DNA of 64,000 nucleotides from Bradyrhizobium sp. sBnM-33 (lineage in GTDB: Bacteria > Pseudomonadota > Alphaproteobacteria > Rhizobiales > Xanthobacteraceae): the NCBI RefSeq assembly GCF_032917945.1, contig NZ_CP136624.1:3224001-3288000 (forward strand), written 5' to 3'. The translations under genes and the position numbers were made by a program. The notes below the pieces were generated by a model, which saw only the letters and a program-made list of their open reading frames with translations, did not search any database and was not told the DNA's origin. This document shows positions 47,390-57,101 of the stretch, one piece after another. The stretch's first letter is position 1, and every line of letters starts with the position of its first letter.

Positions 47390-48960
47390 TCACGCCTGGC
47401 CGGATCCGGAGCGGTCGGTGCTTACGAGTGCGCTCTGCGCGATCCCCCTCTCCATCGAGAGCTCGGCAAGGCTTTCGTGATCTCTAAAGATCGAGGCTAT
47501 TGCCAGCGTGCGTCCGTCGCGCTTGAATCGTAAAACGCAATCCTTGCCAGCGATGTCACCTTCAATTGCAATTTTATCCCAATGTTCTGCATGGCCGACA
47601 TAATTGATCGGAACGTCGTAATGCTGATTCCAAAAGAAGGGAACAGCGTTAAATTCCTCGCGATGTCTCATCATGTTAAGTGCCGCGGTTTGTCCTTGAC
47701 GCTCCGCCACAATCCAGTGTTCGACTTGAATGCTTCGGCCAGAATGCGGATCAGGCCAACGCGCGACGTCACCAGCGGCAAATACACCCTTCGCGTTCGT
47801 TTCCATACAGGCATTCACGACCACGCCCCGCTGGACGGCAATGCCCGCTTTTGCAGCAAGATCAATTCGGGGACGGACACCGATACCGGCAACTACGAAG
47901 TCTCCTTCGAGGATGCAACCGCCCTTTAGGGTCATTTATATTTCCTGTGATTGACAGGGCCGTCTCATTGAGGTGGAAAATGACACCGTGTTCCTCATGA
48001 AGCGATTGTACAAATTTTCCCAGTTCCTGACCGAGGATGCGTTCCAATGGCCGCTTTTCCGGCGCCACCACATGAACCTCGATACCGCGGCTACGCAAAG
48101 CAGCCGCAACTTCAAGCCCGATAAAGCTTGCACAAGTATGATTGCCCTGCGCGCCGTTTGTGCGCGTGCGATGATGGCGCGACAATCGGCAAGCGAGCGA
48201 AGAGAATGAACGTGTCCCTGGTCGCCCCCGGGATCCAGAGACGAACTGGCTCAGTCCCGGTGGCAAGCAGCAATCGATCATACCGAATACTCTGTCCGTC
48301 GGAGAGCGCGACTTCGTGCGAACCCGGATCAAGGCGGACAACCTCCGTCGCGACTCGCAGGTCGATGGCATTATCTGAATAAAACGATTCCGGCCGGAGC
48401 GGCACCCGTTCCTCGGAGGCGTTGCCGGCGAGATACTCCTTTGACAGAGTAGGGCGGTCCACGGGTGCGGCAACGTCGCTACTCAACATCACGATACTGC
48501 CTGCAAAGCCTTCTCGCCGCAGCATTTCAGCGGCGGCAAAGCCAGCTGCACCCCCTCCAACAATTACAATTCGCTGGGGCGTGTCGCAAGTGGACTTACC
48601 GATCTTGATGGCTTTGGCCTTGTTACGCTTGCCGCGAACGAAGACGCGGTTGTTCCGTAGCTCAACTGCCCAACATGACAACGGATCAAAGGCGGGCGCC
48701 CGAAGAGCCTCACCCGACCTCAAGTCAAAACAAGCATGATGCCACGGACATCGTATCGTTTGGCCAACTACTAGCCCCGCAACGAGTGGACCATGGTAAT
48801 GAGTGCAGTGAGCTCCGACCGCAAAAAACTCGTTGCCGATCCGAACTAACAAGACCGCTTTTTCGCCCACGCGGCCGAGCAGCTTGGCTCCGTCAGAAAG
48901 TTCGTCTTGCGGAATACCGAGGGTAAGATCAGGACCACGGGGATCGCGACGACGCTGCAT
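47390..48960 (-). pseudogene. Rieske/FAD oxidoreductase, frameshifted copy
   Basis: From ATG 48960 (AAGGGAGAG upstream) the frame gives an N-terminal Rieske domain with intact ligands (CTHYHGPL; CPWHHACFDLRSGEA), the FAD loop VIVGGGAAGFAAAEMLRREG, and [14 protein letters not shown]. Near 48190 the frame is lost; [20 protein letters not shown] with [20 protein letters not shown] lies in another frame, and [20 protein letters not shown] through the C-terminus in a third, to 47390. At least two indels are present. It is a sister of the intact gene at 51939, with which it shares order and length. It has lost function as a single protein. Confidence 0.85.
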
Positions 48961-49031
48961 CTCTCCCTTTCGACGATGCGGGGGCGCATTGGTGGGCAGA
49001 TTACGTCGCCTCAAACTAACTCCGCATAGCT

Positions 49032-49583
49032 CTACGGCAGCGTATGCACGTGAACATCTCGTGACGAATGTCTCTTCAAGACGTCTACTGCGCGATCCTC
49101 GGCCTTAACGTCCCGGGTTCGCACCCATAGCAGCAGACCCCCATGATCGATTTGCGTCTGCAGATACTGCGCGTGGTTGTCGCCCAGCCACTTAGCTAGC
49201 AGCGCACCGACGACGCCTCCGGTCGCGCCGACTAATGCTCCCACGACGACGGCAACAACGATTGCCCCGCCCGAAATGAGGACCGTTCCGGCCGCAGCCG
49301 TTGCCCCTGCATACACAAGAGCGCTCACTATGCCACCTTGAGCGTCCCCGATGGCCTCAGGCGAGACATATGCCGTTCGCGGAACAACAGGATCATCCTC
49401 CACAACGCGCAAGCTCGCAGAGTCACTGCCGAGCTTTTCATTCACTACTTCTTGACTGGCGAGTAAGCTCAGTTCGGCCCGATCGAAGCCGGAACTTAGG
49501 AGCTCGTCTATTGCAGCCTGAAGATCGTTCTCGCTGGCAAAGACGCCGACTGCTTCGCGCACGGTGTCTGGCTGATCGTCCAT
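49032..49583 (-). CDS. YflT/GSP17M-like stress protein with glycine-rich membrane hairpin
   Basis: 183 residues from ATG 49583. The N-terminal part (VREAVGVFASENDLQAAIDE, then LLSSGFDRAELSLLAS) matches the general-stress-protein 17M-like N-domain. A Gly/Ala/Val-rich region (ATAAAGTVLISGGAIVVAVV, VGALVGATGGVVGALLAKWL) looks like two membrane-inserting helices. The end (HGGLLLWVRTRDVKAEDRAV, then VLKRHSS) is a second small alpha/beta unit. Function unknown. The frame is open 29 codons further upstream into the cytochrome c gene's end. Confidence 0.75.
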   Translation of the reverse strand: MDDQPDTVREAVGVFASENDLQAAIDELLSSGFDRAELSLLASQEVVNEKLGSDSASLRVVEDDPVVPRTAYVSPEAIGDAQGGIVSALVYAGATAAAGTVLISGGAIVVAVVVGALVGATGGVVGALLAKWLGDNHAQYLQTQIDHGGLLLWVRTRDVKAEDRAVDVLKRHSSRDVHVHTLP

Positions 49584-49647
49584 GTCAATTCTTTCATTAA
49601 TGCTCAGCGGGGGAAATGGCGCACCATCTCCTCCATCCCCGTATCCA

Positions 49648-50061
49648 TCATGGCGTATTCTGTTTGCCATCTGCGTCGAATTGCTTCAGGTAAGCGATCA
49701 CGTCTGATATTTCCTGACTTTTCTTCAGGCCTGAAAAGATCATCTTTGTGCCAGGTACGATCTTGGCCGGCGCGCGAAAATAAGCGGATAACGTCCGCTC
49801 GTCCCACACCAAACCCGAATTCTTGTTCGCTGAGGAGTAGCTATAGTTTGGATACTGACCGGCTGGCCGGCCAACGACGCCGTTTAGCACCGGTGCGATT
49901 CCATTTTGAGCGTTAGGACCGATTTGATGACAGGCCGTGCATTTCTTAAAGACCAGAGCCCCGGCATCAGGGCTCCCCGCAGGGATGGCAGCATCCTGGC
50001 CTCGAGCTGAGCCGACCGCGATAAGCATTAGTGTAAGCACTAGCATCGAGATTTGGTTCAA
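49648..50061 (-). CDS. Cytochrome c, small soluble class I
   Basis: 137 residues with a cleavable signal peptide (MLVLTLMLIAVGSARGQDAA). Heme attachment is CTACH (C41, C44, H45), and the distal methionine is probably M107 in VPGTKMIFSG, followed by the C-terminal helix DVIAYLKQFDADGK. The insert (PVLNGVVGRPAGQYPNYSYS) is characteristic of the cytochrome c2/c550 type. It acts as a periplasmic electron carrier. The gene diverges from lysR at 50269; a CAA-N3-AATT-N3-TTG site lies between them. Confidence 0.92.
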   Translation of the reverse strand: MNQISMLVLTLMLIAVGSARGQDAAIPAGSPDAGALVFKKCTACHQIGPNAQNGIAPVLNGVVGRPAGQYPNYSYSSANKNSGLVWDERTLSAYFRAPAKIVPGTKMIFSGLKKSQEISDVIAYLKQFDADGKQNTP

Positions 50062-50217
50062 TTTCCTCTTCCTGGGCAGAGCTCGCGGTTAACCCTTGAT
50101 GCGCTTGTTTTGACGACGAGGGGGAAGCTCGTACTACCTGGTTGTCGACGCTGCGAATTGAGCATCAGGTTTCTTGTCCCCGTTGGTCAATGCTACCCTC
50201 TCATCGAGCAACAGCGC

Positions 50218-50236
50218 AGACAAACGAATTTCATTG
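50218..50236 (+). promoter_or_regulatory. CAA-N3-AATT-N3-TTG dyad, site 2
   Basis: agacaaacgaatttcattg lies 33 bp before the lysR ATG and about 157 bp before the divergent cytochrome c start. LysR proteins usually bind such a dyad in a shared promoter region. Confidence 0.6.
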
Positions 50237-50268
50237 ACATTTGTCCTTATTGATTATGCTATGAAAAC

Positions 50269-51117
50269 ATGGATATCGAGCTCGCCAGGACTTTTATAGA
50301 GATCGTTTCCACCGGGAGCTTCATCAAAGCCGCCGACCGTTTGCATGTCGCACAAACGACGGTTAGCGCACGCGTGCGCCTCCTTGAGCAGCAGCTCGGA
50401 CGACCGCTTTTCGTTCGCAATAAAGCCGGCGCAACTCTCACCCCGGCGGGTGAACAATTCCTTCGTTACGCTCCGACATTCGTACAGTTGTGGCAGCGCG
50501 CGAAACAGCAGGTCGCGGTACCTGAAGGACACCGCGCAGTTTTGACTGTTGGAAGCGAGGTCAGCTTGTGGCAGCCGCTTCTACTCGAGTGGGTCAGGAT
50601 GATGCGGCGCTCGCATCCGGACATAGCGCTTCGCGTACACGTCGACGTTCCTCAAGATCTGATTACGCATGTAGCGGCCGGACTCGTGGATATCGCGATC
50701 ATGTACGCGCCCCACCATCGACCTGGTTTAGAGATAGACTTGCTGATTGAGGAAAAGCTCGTGCTGGTAACAACCGACCTCAAGACGTATCGCGCAAATG
50801 ATCCAAAATACGTTCACGTCGAATGGGGACCGGATTTTTCCCTTCATCATGCGGTAAGTTTTCCGGACACAACCCCGAGCCTGGTGGCCAACCTTGGTCC
50901 GCTAGCGCTCAATTATATTCTGTCAGAGGGTGGTTCCGGTTACGTCCGAATGAATGCAGCTCAGCCCCATCTAGCATCAGGAGAACTGCATCTGGTTCCA
51001 GGCGCGCCTCACTTCTCTTTCCCGGTCTATGCCACGCACTCGGCGAACGTAGATGCCGATACATTGGGTGCAGCTCTCACCGTGTTGCGCGCTGTCGCAA
51101 AGGTAGAAGTAGAATAA
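50269..51117 (+). CDS. LysR-family regulator (intact member of three copies)
   Basis: 282 residues. The helix-turn-helix domain is MDIELARTFIEIVSTGSFIK then AADRLHVAQTTVSARVRLLE (residues 1-60). The effector domain is recognisable by VLTVGSEVSLWQPLLLEWVR, LVDIAIMYAPHHRPGLEIDL and GGSGYVRMNAA. Two decayed copies of the same gene lie at 30384 and 60286, each preceded by the same upstream dyad. The effector is unknown. As the only intact copy it is the natural candidate to bind these dyads. It diverges from cytochrome c. Confidence 0.92.
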   Translation: MDIELARTFIEIVSTGSFIKAADRLHVAQTTVSARVRLLEQQLGRPLFVRNKAGATLTPAGEQFLRYAPTFVQLWQRAKQQVAVPEGHRAVLTVGSEVSLWQPLLLEWVRMMRRSHPDIALRVHVDVPQDLITHVAAGLVDIAIMYAPHHRPGLEIDLLIEEKLVLVTTDLKTYRANDPKYVHVEWGPDFSLHHAVSFPDTTPSLVANLGPLALNYILSEGGSGYVRMNAAQPHLASGELHLVPGAPHFSFPVYATHSANVDADTLGAALTVLRAVAKVEVE

Positions 51118-51311
51118 TCGACGGCAAGCCTTGACGGCCAACCTTCAAAGCTCGTCGATAAAGGACAGCGTCATCTGTGCGATTGTTGCGCAGTCGAGAG
51201 ACATTCGTATCGTGACTCCACAGTGCGCCACCCATTTTCTTCATTCGTCAGGAGAGTTTCCCGTCGGAATTTGTGGCCGGCGCGTTAGCCATTCGGCGAT
51301 CGGTGCGGCTC

Positions 51312-51527
51312 TCAGCCGTTAGTCTTATTCAGAGCCGCGCCTTTATCCATCGCGATGTGGTCGGTCTTATCGCTCTGGATTTCATACTGCGGTTCATCCT
51401 TGCTGGCGCGGTGCATATGTCCTTTGTAGTTAACATCCTTGAGGTGGACCCTGATAATCGTGCCGCTCACGTATCCTGCTTCCGAATTCCAGGTCACGTG
51501 ATCGCCAACTGCGAACCGCTTTCCCAT
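51312..51527 (-). CDS. DUF2945 (HVA1/Tudor-like) small protein
   Basis: 71 residues from ATG 51527 with CGGAGAG upstream. The sequence KRFAVGDHVTWNSEAGYVSG then TIIRVHLKDVNYKGHMHRAS and PQYEIQSDKTDHIAMDKGAA is the complete DUF2945 family pattern, an SH3/Tudor-like small barrel. Members are often stress-induced in rhizobia; a nucleic-acid link is only suggested by the fold. A dyad site lies 170 bp upstream. Confidence 0.9.
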   Translation of the reverse strand: MGKRFAVGDHVTWNSEAGYVSGTIIRVHLKDVNYKGHMHRASKDEPQYEIQSDKTDHIAMDKGAALNKTNG

Positions 51528-51938
51528 GAAGTACTCTCCGTACGATTTTAGGTGTGAGATTCGCAACGCGCCGGATTCCGTAGAGTTCCAGGCGCCCTAG
51601 CGTCGCGCCACACAGAACGCGTCCAGAATAACTCGGGGCGCACTTCCGGCCGCCCGTTATCAACCACGCAGCATGAAGTGTGTTATTAAATCTCAACTAA
51701 ATTCGTTTGTCTGAAGTATGCGTTAGGCTCACGATGCTAGTGGCCGACGATGTGCTTAAGCAGCAGGGCGTTGGCGTAAATGTCAAGCCAACGCGTCACT
51801 GCATGACCACCCGCGGCGTGCACAAGCCCGGCACAGATCTGATCACTAGCCGGATGTTGGGCTGCTTCCGCACAGCGCGCTGACCCGACAGGAGTTTCTC
51901 TGCGTGGCCGTTCGATAGCGGCCTCTGAAGGAGGGAAC
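51528..51938. other. Divergent intergenic region with dyad site
   Basis: The region between DUF2945 and the Rieske/FAD gene contains the dyad site at 51694-51712 and otherwise no frame with a known domain. The GGAGGG before ATG 51939 is the ribosome-binding site of the oxidoreductase. Confidence 0.5.
51694..51712 (-). promoter_or_regulatory. CAA-N3-AATT-N3-TTG dyad, site 3
   Basis: On the minus strand agacaaacgaatttagttg. It lies between the divergent DUF2945 and Rieske/FAD oxidoreductase genes and could serve either. Confidence 0.55.
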
Positions 51939-53465
51939 ATGGTGGAAGAAAGAGCCAAGTCCAGTGGTCCGGACCTTACGCAAGGCATCGCGCTGAGCAT
52001 GTTCACGAACGAGACCCTACTTGGGCATGTCGACGATCAGGATGTTCTGCTGGTACGCGTCGGCCCGGAGATCTTCGCCGTCGACGCGCATTGCAGTCAC
52101 TATCACGGACCGCTCGCCGAAGGGCTCGTGGTCGGCGACAGCATCCGCTGCCCCTGGCGGAACGCCTGTTTTGATTTGCGCACCGGGGAAGCAACCCGCG
52201 CACCGGCGCTCACTCCGCTCGCGGTCTGGCAGATCGAGTACGAAGGCGATTGCATCTTCGTTCGGCAAAAGCGCGAACAACCGAAACCGCTTGGCAAGGG
52301 ACCCGTTGATGCGCCCGGCAAGATCGTGATCGTCGGCGGCGGAGCAGCGGGATTCGCTGCGGCGGAGATGCTGAGGCGGCAGGAGTTTCGCGGCAGCATT
52401 GTCATGCTGAGCAACGATACCGTGTCGCCAGTCGATCGGCCGAACCTGTCAAAGGAGTATCTCGCTGGCACCGCGCCGGAAGAATGGTTGCCGTTGGGTC
52501 CAGGCGGCTTCTACGCTGAAGCCGGTATCGATCTGCGGCTCAACACAGAGGTCCTCTCGATCGACACCAAGGCACGCAACGTCGTCATCGCAGGTGGCGG
52601 CGATATCCCCTTCGACCGCTTACTGCTGGCGACAGGTGCGGAGCCGGTGAAGTTGCTGATCCCGGGCGCGGACCAGCCGCACTTCCACACGCTGCGCTCG
52701 CTTGGGGATTGTCGGGCGATCATCGGGTCTCTGAACGGCGCACGCCGCGCTCTCGTGATCGGTGCCAGCTTCATCGGCCTCGAAGCCGCGGCGGCATCGC
52801 GTGCACGAGACATCGAAGTCCACGTCGTTGCGCCGGAGCAACGGCCGATGGAGCGCGTGCTTGGACCCAATATGGGAGAGTTCGTACGCGCGCTGCACGA
52901 AGACCAGGGCGTTATCTTTCATCTCGGTGATACCGTGGCCGAGATCGATGGCAAACGTGTGATACTGAAAAGCGGTGGCGTATTGGAGACTGACGTTGTG
53001 GTCGTCGGCGTCGGCGTGCGTCCGCGGCTCGGCCTAGCCGAACGGGCTCGTCTATCGCTGGAGCGCGGAGTTACCGTGAACGCCTATCTTGAAACCAGCG
53101 TCGCCGGGATCTATGCGGCGGGTGATATCGCGCGCTGGCCCGATCCGCATTCAGGCCAAAATATCCGGGTCGAGCATTGGGTGGTGGCGGAGCGTCAGGG
53201 ACAAACCGCCGCTCGGAACATGCTGGGACAGCGTGAGGCGTTCGATGCGGTGCCATTTTTCTGGAGTAAGCATTACGACGTAAGGATCAACTACGTCGGT
53301 CACGCGGAGACGTTGGATGAGATTGCTCTCGACAGTAGCATCGCGGCCAGGGACTGCCTGCTGAAGTACAAAAGCAAGAGTCGCGTGCTTGCGGTCGCCT
53401 CGATCTACCGCGACCTTGCCAGCCTGCAGGCCGAACTAGCCATGGAGCGAAACGCGATGCGCTGA
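51939..53465 (+). CDS. Rieske-domain / FAD-dependent pyridine nucleotide-disulfide oxidoreductase
   Basis: 508 residues behind GGAGGG. The N-terminal Rieske-like domain has the first ligand pair C52-x-H54 (HCSHYHGPL), but the second motif reads CPWRNACF (C71, R74) where CPWHxACF is expected, so one histidine ligand is replaced by arginine. The FAD/NAD part is complete: IVGGGAAGFAAAEMLRRQEF (133 onward), LLATGAEPVKLLIPGA, VIGASFIGLEAAAASRARDI, IYAAGDIARWPDP. This architecture is that of AIF-like ferredoxin reductases. Without the fourth ligand a 2Fe-2S cluster is unlikely, though the flavin part should work. A frameshifted sister gene lies at 47.4-49.0 kb with normal ligands. Confidence 0.9.
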   Translation: MVEERAKSSGPDLTQGIALSMFTNETLLGHVDDQDVLLVRVGPEIFAVDAHCSHYHGPLAEGLVVGDSIRCPWRNACFDLRTGEATRAPALTPLAVWQIEYEGDCIFVRQKREQPKPLGKGPVDAPGKIVIVGGGAAGFAAAEMLRRQEFRGSIVMLSNDTVSPVDRPNLSKEYLAGTAPEEWLPLGPGGFYAEAGIDLRLNTEVLSIDTKARNVVIAGGGDIPFDRLLLATGAEPVKLLIPGADQPHFHTLRSLGDCRAIIGSLNGARRALVIGASFIGLEAAAASRARDIEVHVVAPEQRPMERVLGPNMGEFVRALHEDQGVIFHLGDTVAEIDGKRVILKSGGVLETDVVVVGVGVRPRLGLAERARLSLERGVTVNAYLETSVAGIYAAGDIARWPDPHSGQNIRVEHWVVAERQGQTAARNMLGQREAFDAVPFFWSKHYDVRINYVGHAETLDEIALDSSIAARDCLLKYKSKSRVLAVASIYRDLASLQAELAMERNAMR

Positions 53466-53624
53466 AGTCGCCTGACTGTTGTCGCGACGCCCGCGCTTCA
53501 GAATCGTTTCGAGCAGTTCAGCATGAGGAGTGTGACGCAGACGTCGCTCTCTACTGCCAGTTCGCGGGTTCGCGTCCACCCAATCTTGCAGTGAAACCCT
53601 TTCAAACGCAGGAGCCAGCATCCC

Positions 53625-54497
53625 GTGTCCAGCTACGACGAGCGATCGAGAACCGCTTTCGTGTTCGCAGGTGGTGGCAGCTTGGGTGCCATTCACGTCG
53701 GCATGCTGCATTCACTGGCAAGCCGCGGGATTGTCGCCGACATGGTCGTCGGCTCAAGCGTCGGCGCGCTCAATGGCGCCTACTACGCGGGAAATCCCAC
53801 GCTTGAAGGGATCCAACGGCTGGACACGATCTGGCGCGGCTTGCGCCGGAGCGACGTGTTTCCATTGACGTGGCGGACGATAATGGGCTTTCTGTATCGG
53901 CGGGACTTTCTTGTTACGTCTGATGCACTGCGCCAGCTCGTCGATGACAATCTCGGCTACTGCAATCTGGAGGATGCAAAACTTCCGGTGCATATCGTTG
54001 CGACCGATATCTTGACCGGCGGTACCGTCGTGATGTCGGAAGGTCCGGCGGCGCGAGCCATCATCGCGAGCGCTGCCGTTCCGGCGGCGTTCGAGCCAGT
54101 GCACTTCAACGATCTTTATCTTGCGGATGGAGCGGTATCGAGCAGCACCCCGGTCACCGTAGCGGTTGCCCGTGGCGCGCGGCGCCTGATTGTTCTCCCT
54201 ACCGGTTACGCCTGCGCTCTCGAGAAGCCGCCGGCCGGGGCCGTCGCGAATGCCCTGCACGCGCTGACTTTGCTGATCGCGCGTCAACTAGTAAACGAGT
54301 TGCGGGGCCTTGATCATAGCATCGACTATTTTGTTGTGCCGCCGCTCTCTCCGCTGACCGAGTCGCCATATGATTTCTCGAAGACCAGCGAGTTGATCGA
54401 AAGGGCAGCGAGGAGCACCGACGCGTGGCTTTCGGAAGGAGGTCTCGATCATCCCCGCGGTCATGCACAATTGAGCACGCACAAGCACAGGCATTAG
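53625..54497 (+). CDS. Patatin-like phospholipase
   Basis: 290 residues from GTG 53625 (CAGGAG upstream). The patatin motifs are present: oxyanion loop FAGGGSLGAIHVGML (GGGSLG 16-21), nucleophile elbow GSSVG with S45, and the catalytic aspartate D168 in LADGAVSSSTPV. The enzyme is expected to hydrolyse acyl chains of lipids. There is no signal peptide. The C-terminal ~90 residues (LHALTLLIARQLVNELRGLD) are typical of RssA-like cytoplasmic members. Neighbours give no pathway. Confidence 0.92.
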   Translation: MSSYDERSRTAFVFAGGGSLGAIHVGMLHSLASRGIVADMVVGSSVGALNGAYYAGNPTLEGIQRLDTIWRGLRRSDVFPLTWRTIMGFLYRRDFLVTSDALRQLVDDNLGYCNLEDAKLPVHIVATDILTGGTVVMSEGPAARAIIASAAVPAAFEPVHFNDLYLADGAVSSSTPVTVAVARGARRLIVLPTGYACALEKPPAGAVANALHALTLLIARQLVNELRGLDHSIDYFVVPPLSPLTESPYDFSKTSELIERAARSTDAWLSEGGLDHPRGHAQLSTHKHRH

Positions 54498-54770
54498 CTC
54501 GTGAGGCAGGTCGTTCTCGGACGAATCAAGAGGCGCGAACGTCTCAAAGACCGTACCTTCTGAGTCGAGAAATGATAAAATGGTGTCGAAGCAGTTGGTG
54601 ACAAAACGGCACCCGCCTTCGACCGTCTTGATTAAGCGGTTATCATCCCAAGTATCTATAATTGCGCTCGATCAGAATATCACGCCGCCGCCGGCTCTTC
54701 CAAGTCTGCACGTACCCCGTGGGCTCGCGTCACGCGAAGGCAGCAAGGCCGGGCTGATACTCATCAGCAA

Positions 54771-55419
54771 TCATGATTGCCCTATCAGCGGCCAAACCTC
54801 GCTCATCCCGCGCCAGATCATATCTACGGCGACATACAGGATTACAAGCAATCCCACATATGCGATCCACCGGTGCCTGTGCAATAGGCGAGCGATATAG
54901 CCCGCCGCTATCCCCATCAGAGCAACTGATAAACCAAGCCCAATAATCAGAACAGAAAGGTGCTCTCGCGCGGCTCCTGCAACAGCCAGCACGTTGTCGA
55001 GGGACATTGAGACGTCGGCCACAATGATCTGACTTGCAGCCTGAGCAAAGGACTTCCGCGGTGCATGAGTTACAATTGTCCCGTCATCATTGATGTCCAT
55101 ATTGCTCATTGCTTCGATAGCGTCGTCGTGCCCCTCAGCGGAGAGCCGCAATTCTCGGAACATCTTCCAGCTCACCCAAAGCGAAAGAACGCCACCCGCA
55201 AGCACTAGGCCTACGACCTGTAACAACTGGGAAGTGGATGCAGCTAACGTTATGTGCAGGACCGTCGCTGCGATTATACCTACCAGCACAGCTTTCGTGC
55301 GTTGCTGCAGCGGTAATCCTGCCGCGCGCCAAGCCGATGACAATGGCGTTGTCAACGGCCAAGACCAAGTCGATCAAAACGACTGAAGTAGTGCCATGAC
55401 TTCGTTTGAAATGGAGCAT
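54771..55419 (-). pseudogene. TerC/YjbE-family membrane protein, frameshifted
   Basis: The start of the protein (VVLIDLVLAVDNAIVIGLAR with the conserved acidic, metal-binding-type DNAIVIG motif) is in one frame. The continuation GLPLQQRTKAVLVGIIAATV through VADVSMSLDNVLAVAGAARE and GLLVILYVAVDMIWRG is in another, with the break near 55325. The first helix is also incomplete. Family members (MntX/YjbE-like, TerC) are linked to metal efflux and tellurite resistance. One indel inactivates this copy; translation from TTG or ATG within the second frame would miss the first motif. Confidence 0.8.
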
Positions 55420-55506
55420 CGTCGAGACGTCTGACTTCCCGAAGGGTGATCCGGTCTGTTGAACGAGTTGTCCGATCCATTATCGAACTGGCGCCGATGA
55501 CACGGA

Positions 55507-55788
55507 TCAGAGCTCTAGCACTTGTTGCGGATCGCTAAGCATTCCCGCTGCAAATCCAATGAATGCATACGCGCCCGAAACATCCCACAAGGTAATGCCG
55601 ACGCCATCACGATCGGACGACAAGCACCACGCGGCCAGTGCCACGATGGCTGAGAACGCTAGTGCGATCACACTCATCGATTCCAGCAGAAGAGGTGTTC
55701 GAGTCAGAAGCAGAAGGTCGGTAGGGGGGATCGCGACGGCCAACAAAAGGACTGCCGAGATCAGATACGGGCGTTTCCGGGTAAACAT
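55507..55788 (-). CDS. Small three-helix membrane protein, unknown function
   Basis: 93 residues with TGGAGGCGTC ahead of ATG 55788. Three hydrophobic segments (YLISAVLLLAVAIPPTDLLL; SVIALAFSAIVALAAWCLSS; DVSGAYAFIGFAAGMLSDPQ). The ending WDVSGAYAFIGFAAGMLSDP recalls a family of short rhizobial membrane proteins. A dyad site (site 4) lies 80 bp upstream. Confidence 0.7.
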   Translation of the reverse strand: MFTRKRPYLISAVLLLAVAIPPTDLLLLTRTPLLLESMSVIALAFSAIVALAAWCLSSDRDGVGITLWDVSGAYAFIGFAAGMLSDPQQVLEL

Positions 55789-55866
55789 GACGCCTCCATA
55801 ACGCTCTCTTCTGCGATTCCAGATCGAAGGGATGCGTTAAGGAAGAAGTAGGCGTGACCTTCGGTT

Positions 55867-55885
55867 CAGACAAACGAACTCAATT
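55867..55885 (+). promoter_or_regulatory. CAA-N3-AATT-N3-TTG dyad, site 4 (weaker)
   Basis: agacaaacgaactcaatta matches the left half fully and the right half with two changes. It overlaps the 3' end of the DUF488 gene and precedes the small membrane gene by 80 bp. Confidence 0.45.
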
Positions 55886-56452
55886 AGCGCTTTGCTGCAA
55901 GCATTTTGTTCTGGGAAAAGGAGGGCCCGGGTAGGAGAGCGAGCCGTCTGGCAACAGCACAGCCTCTCGAGTGAGAGATGCTGGCACGACCTGATTGGTC
56001 CCCAAGATGTGGAATACCGTCTCGCCCGCCGTGATGAGATAGTCAGTAATTATCCTTCGATGGCATCGCCACCAGACGGCCTCGGCACACATTATTGCAG
56101 ATGTGGTCCCGTGTCCAAGTTTGCGCAGCCTGGCGAGGCCGGACCGAAACTCAGCGCTCATTGCGTAGTCTGCATAATTGTGAAAGCTCCGATTCTCCCA
56201 GAACGCATTCACGCTCGCCGGAACGTCTCGCCCCCTGCCGCGGAGTCCCCCTAGCTCGGGGATATGTTCGTAGCCGATTTCATACTCGGACAGTGCGTCA
56301 GCGAACCGGCCCGCATTGTACTGGGGATTGGTCAGCGAGCGCGGAATGCTTCGAACATCGACGACAAGCTTCACCTCTTGCGACCTCAGCAAGTTCATGA
56401 ACTCACTGAAGGAGCGGGTGGAATGCCCGATTGTAAAGAAGCGAATCGTCAT
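55880..56452 (-). CDS. DUF488 domain-containing protein
   Basis: 190 residues. The family pattern is clear: FFTIGHSTRSFSEFMNLLRS, VKLVVDVRSIPRSLTNPQYN, YEHIPELGGLRGRG and AIMCAEAVWWRCHRRIITDY, with the conserved CAE/CHR residues (usually CAEAxPxxCHR) that suggest a catalytic or metal-binding site. Function is not established. It lies four bases beyond the Rnk-like gene at 56457 on the same strand and may be co-transcribed with it. Confidence 0.92.
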   Translation of the reverse strand: MTIRFFTIGHSTRSFSEFMNLLRSQEVKLVVDVRSIPRSLTNPQYNAGRFADALSEYEIGYEHIPELGGLRGRGRDVPASVNAFWENRSFHNYADYAMSAEFRSGLARLRKLGHGTTSAIMCAEAVWWRCHRRIITDYLITAGETVFHILGTNQVVPASLTREAVLLPDGSLSYPGPPFPRTKCLQQSAN

Positions 56453-56456
56453 GTCT

Positions 56457-56927
56457 CTAAGCTTCCGTTCGACAAGGGTGCTCCTTCGTAACTTTCATTA
56501 GCCGTCGCATTGCCGACGTGTTCCTCGATCCCACTTCAAGAACCGCGAGGCTACGCTCTCTACCTTGCTCGATCCAACGAATCGATTGCCCCGGCCCAAG
56601 ACCGATCAACGCACTTCCGATCGGAGTTAGCACCGAGATGCAGTGGCCGCGCTGAGCCTCGCCCGGGAAGACAAGCTGAGCTTGTTGAATTCGTGCATCT
56701 GCGTGATCCACGAATTTTACGTCACAATCGAGCCTTACGACCGAATTAGGCGCGACATCATCTGGCGCAACATCCGCACGCTCGATCTCCTCGCGAAGAA
56801 AACAAGCAACCTCCGTGTTCAATGCCGCCGGCGAGGCGCCAAGCAACGCGAACAACCGTTCACGGTCCGATGCCGTCAAGACGATAGGCGGCCTTTGTTC
56901 AACACGATTTCGCTCGAAGTCGTTCAT
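56457..56927 (-). CDS. Rnk / GreA-C-domain protein (paralogue 3)
   Basis: 156 residues from ATG 56927 (an ATG eight codons upstream is possible). Rnk N-part: PPIVLTASDRERLFALLGAS and ACFLREEIERADVAPDDV; GreA-C domain: NSVVRLDCDVKFVDHADARI, LVFPGEAQRGHCISVLTPIG and SALIGLGPGQSIRWIEQGRE. The C-terminus is about 20 residues longer than in paralogue 2. It stands directly upstream of a DUF488 gene. Expected to act on RNA polymerase. Confidence 0.88.
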   Translation of the reverse strand: MNDFERNRVEQRPPIVLTASDRERLFALLGASPAALNTEVACFLREEIERADVAPDDVAPNSVVRLDCDVKFVDHADARIQQAQLVFPGEAQRGHCISVLTPIGSALIGLGPGQSIRWIEQGRERSLAVLEVGSRNTSAMRRLMKVTKEHPCRTEA

Positions 56928-57101
56928 GGGTGTTTCTTTCGCAATGATCATTACTGATCACCGAGTGCACTGAGGGCGATAGACCGGGCGAACTGCCTCG
57001 TCACACATGTAATCTGGGCCAGCCTGTTTGCAAACGTCTTGCGAACCTACGAACGCGACGAAGCCGCTTCAGCGGAAAAGTATCCGATCGATGACGTTCG
57101 G

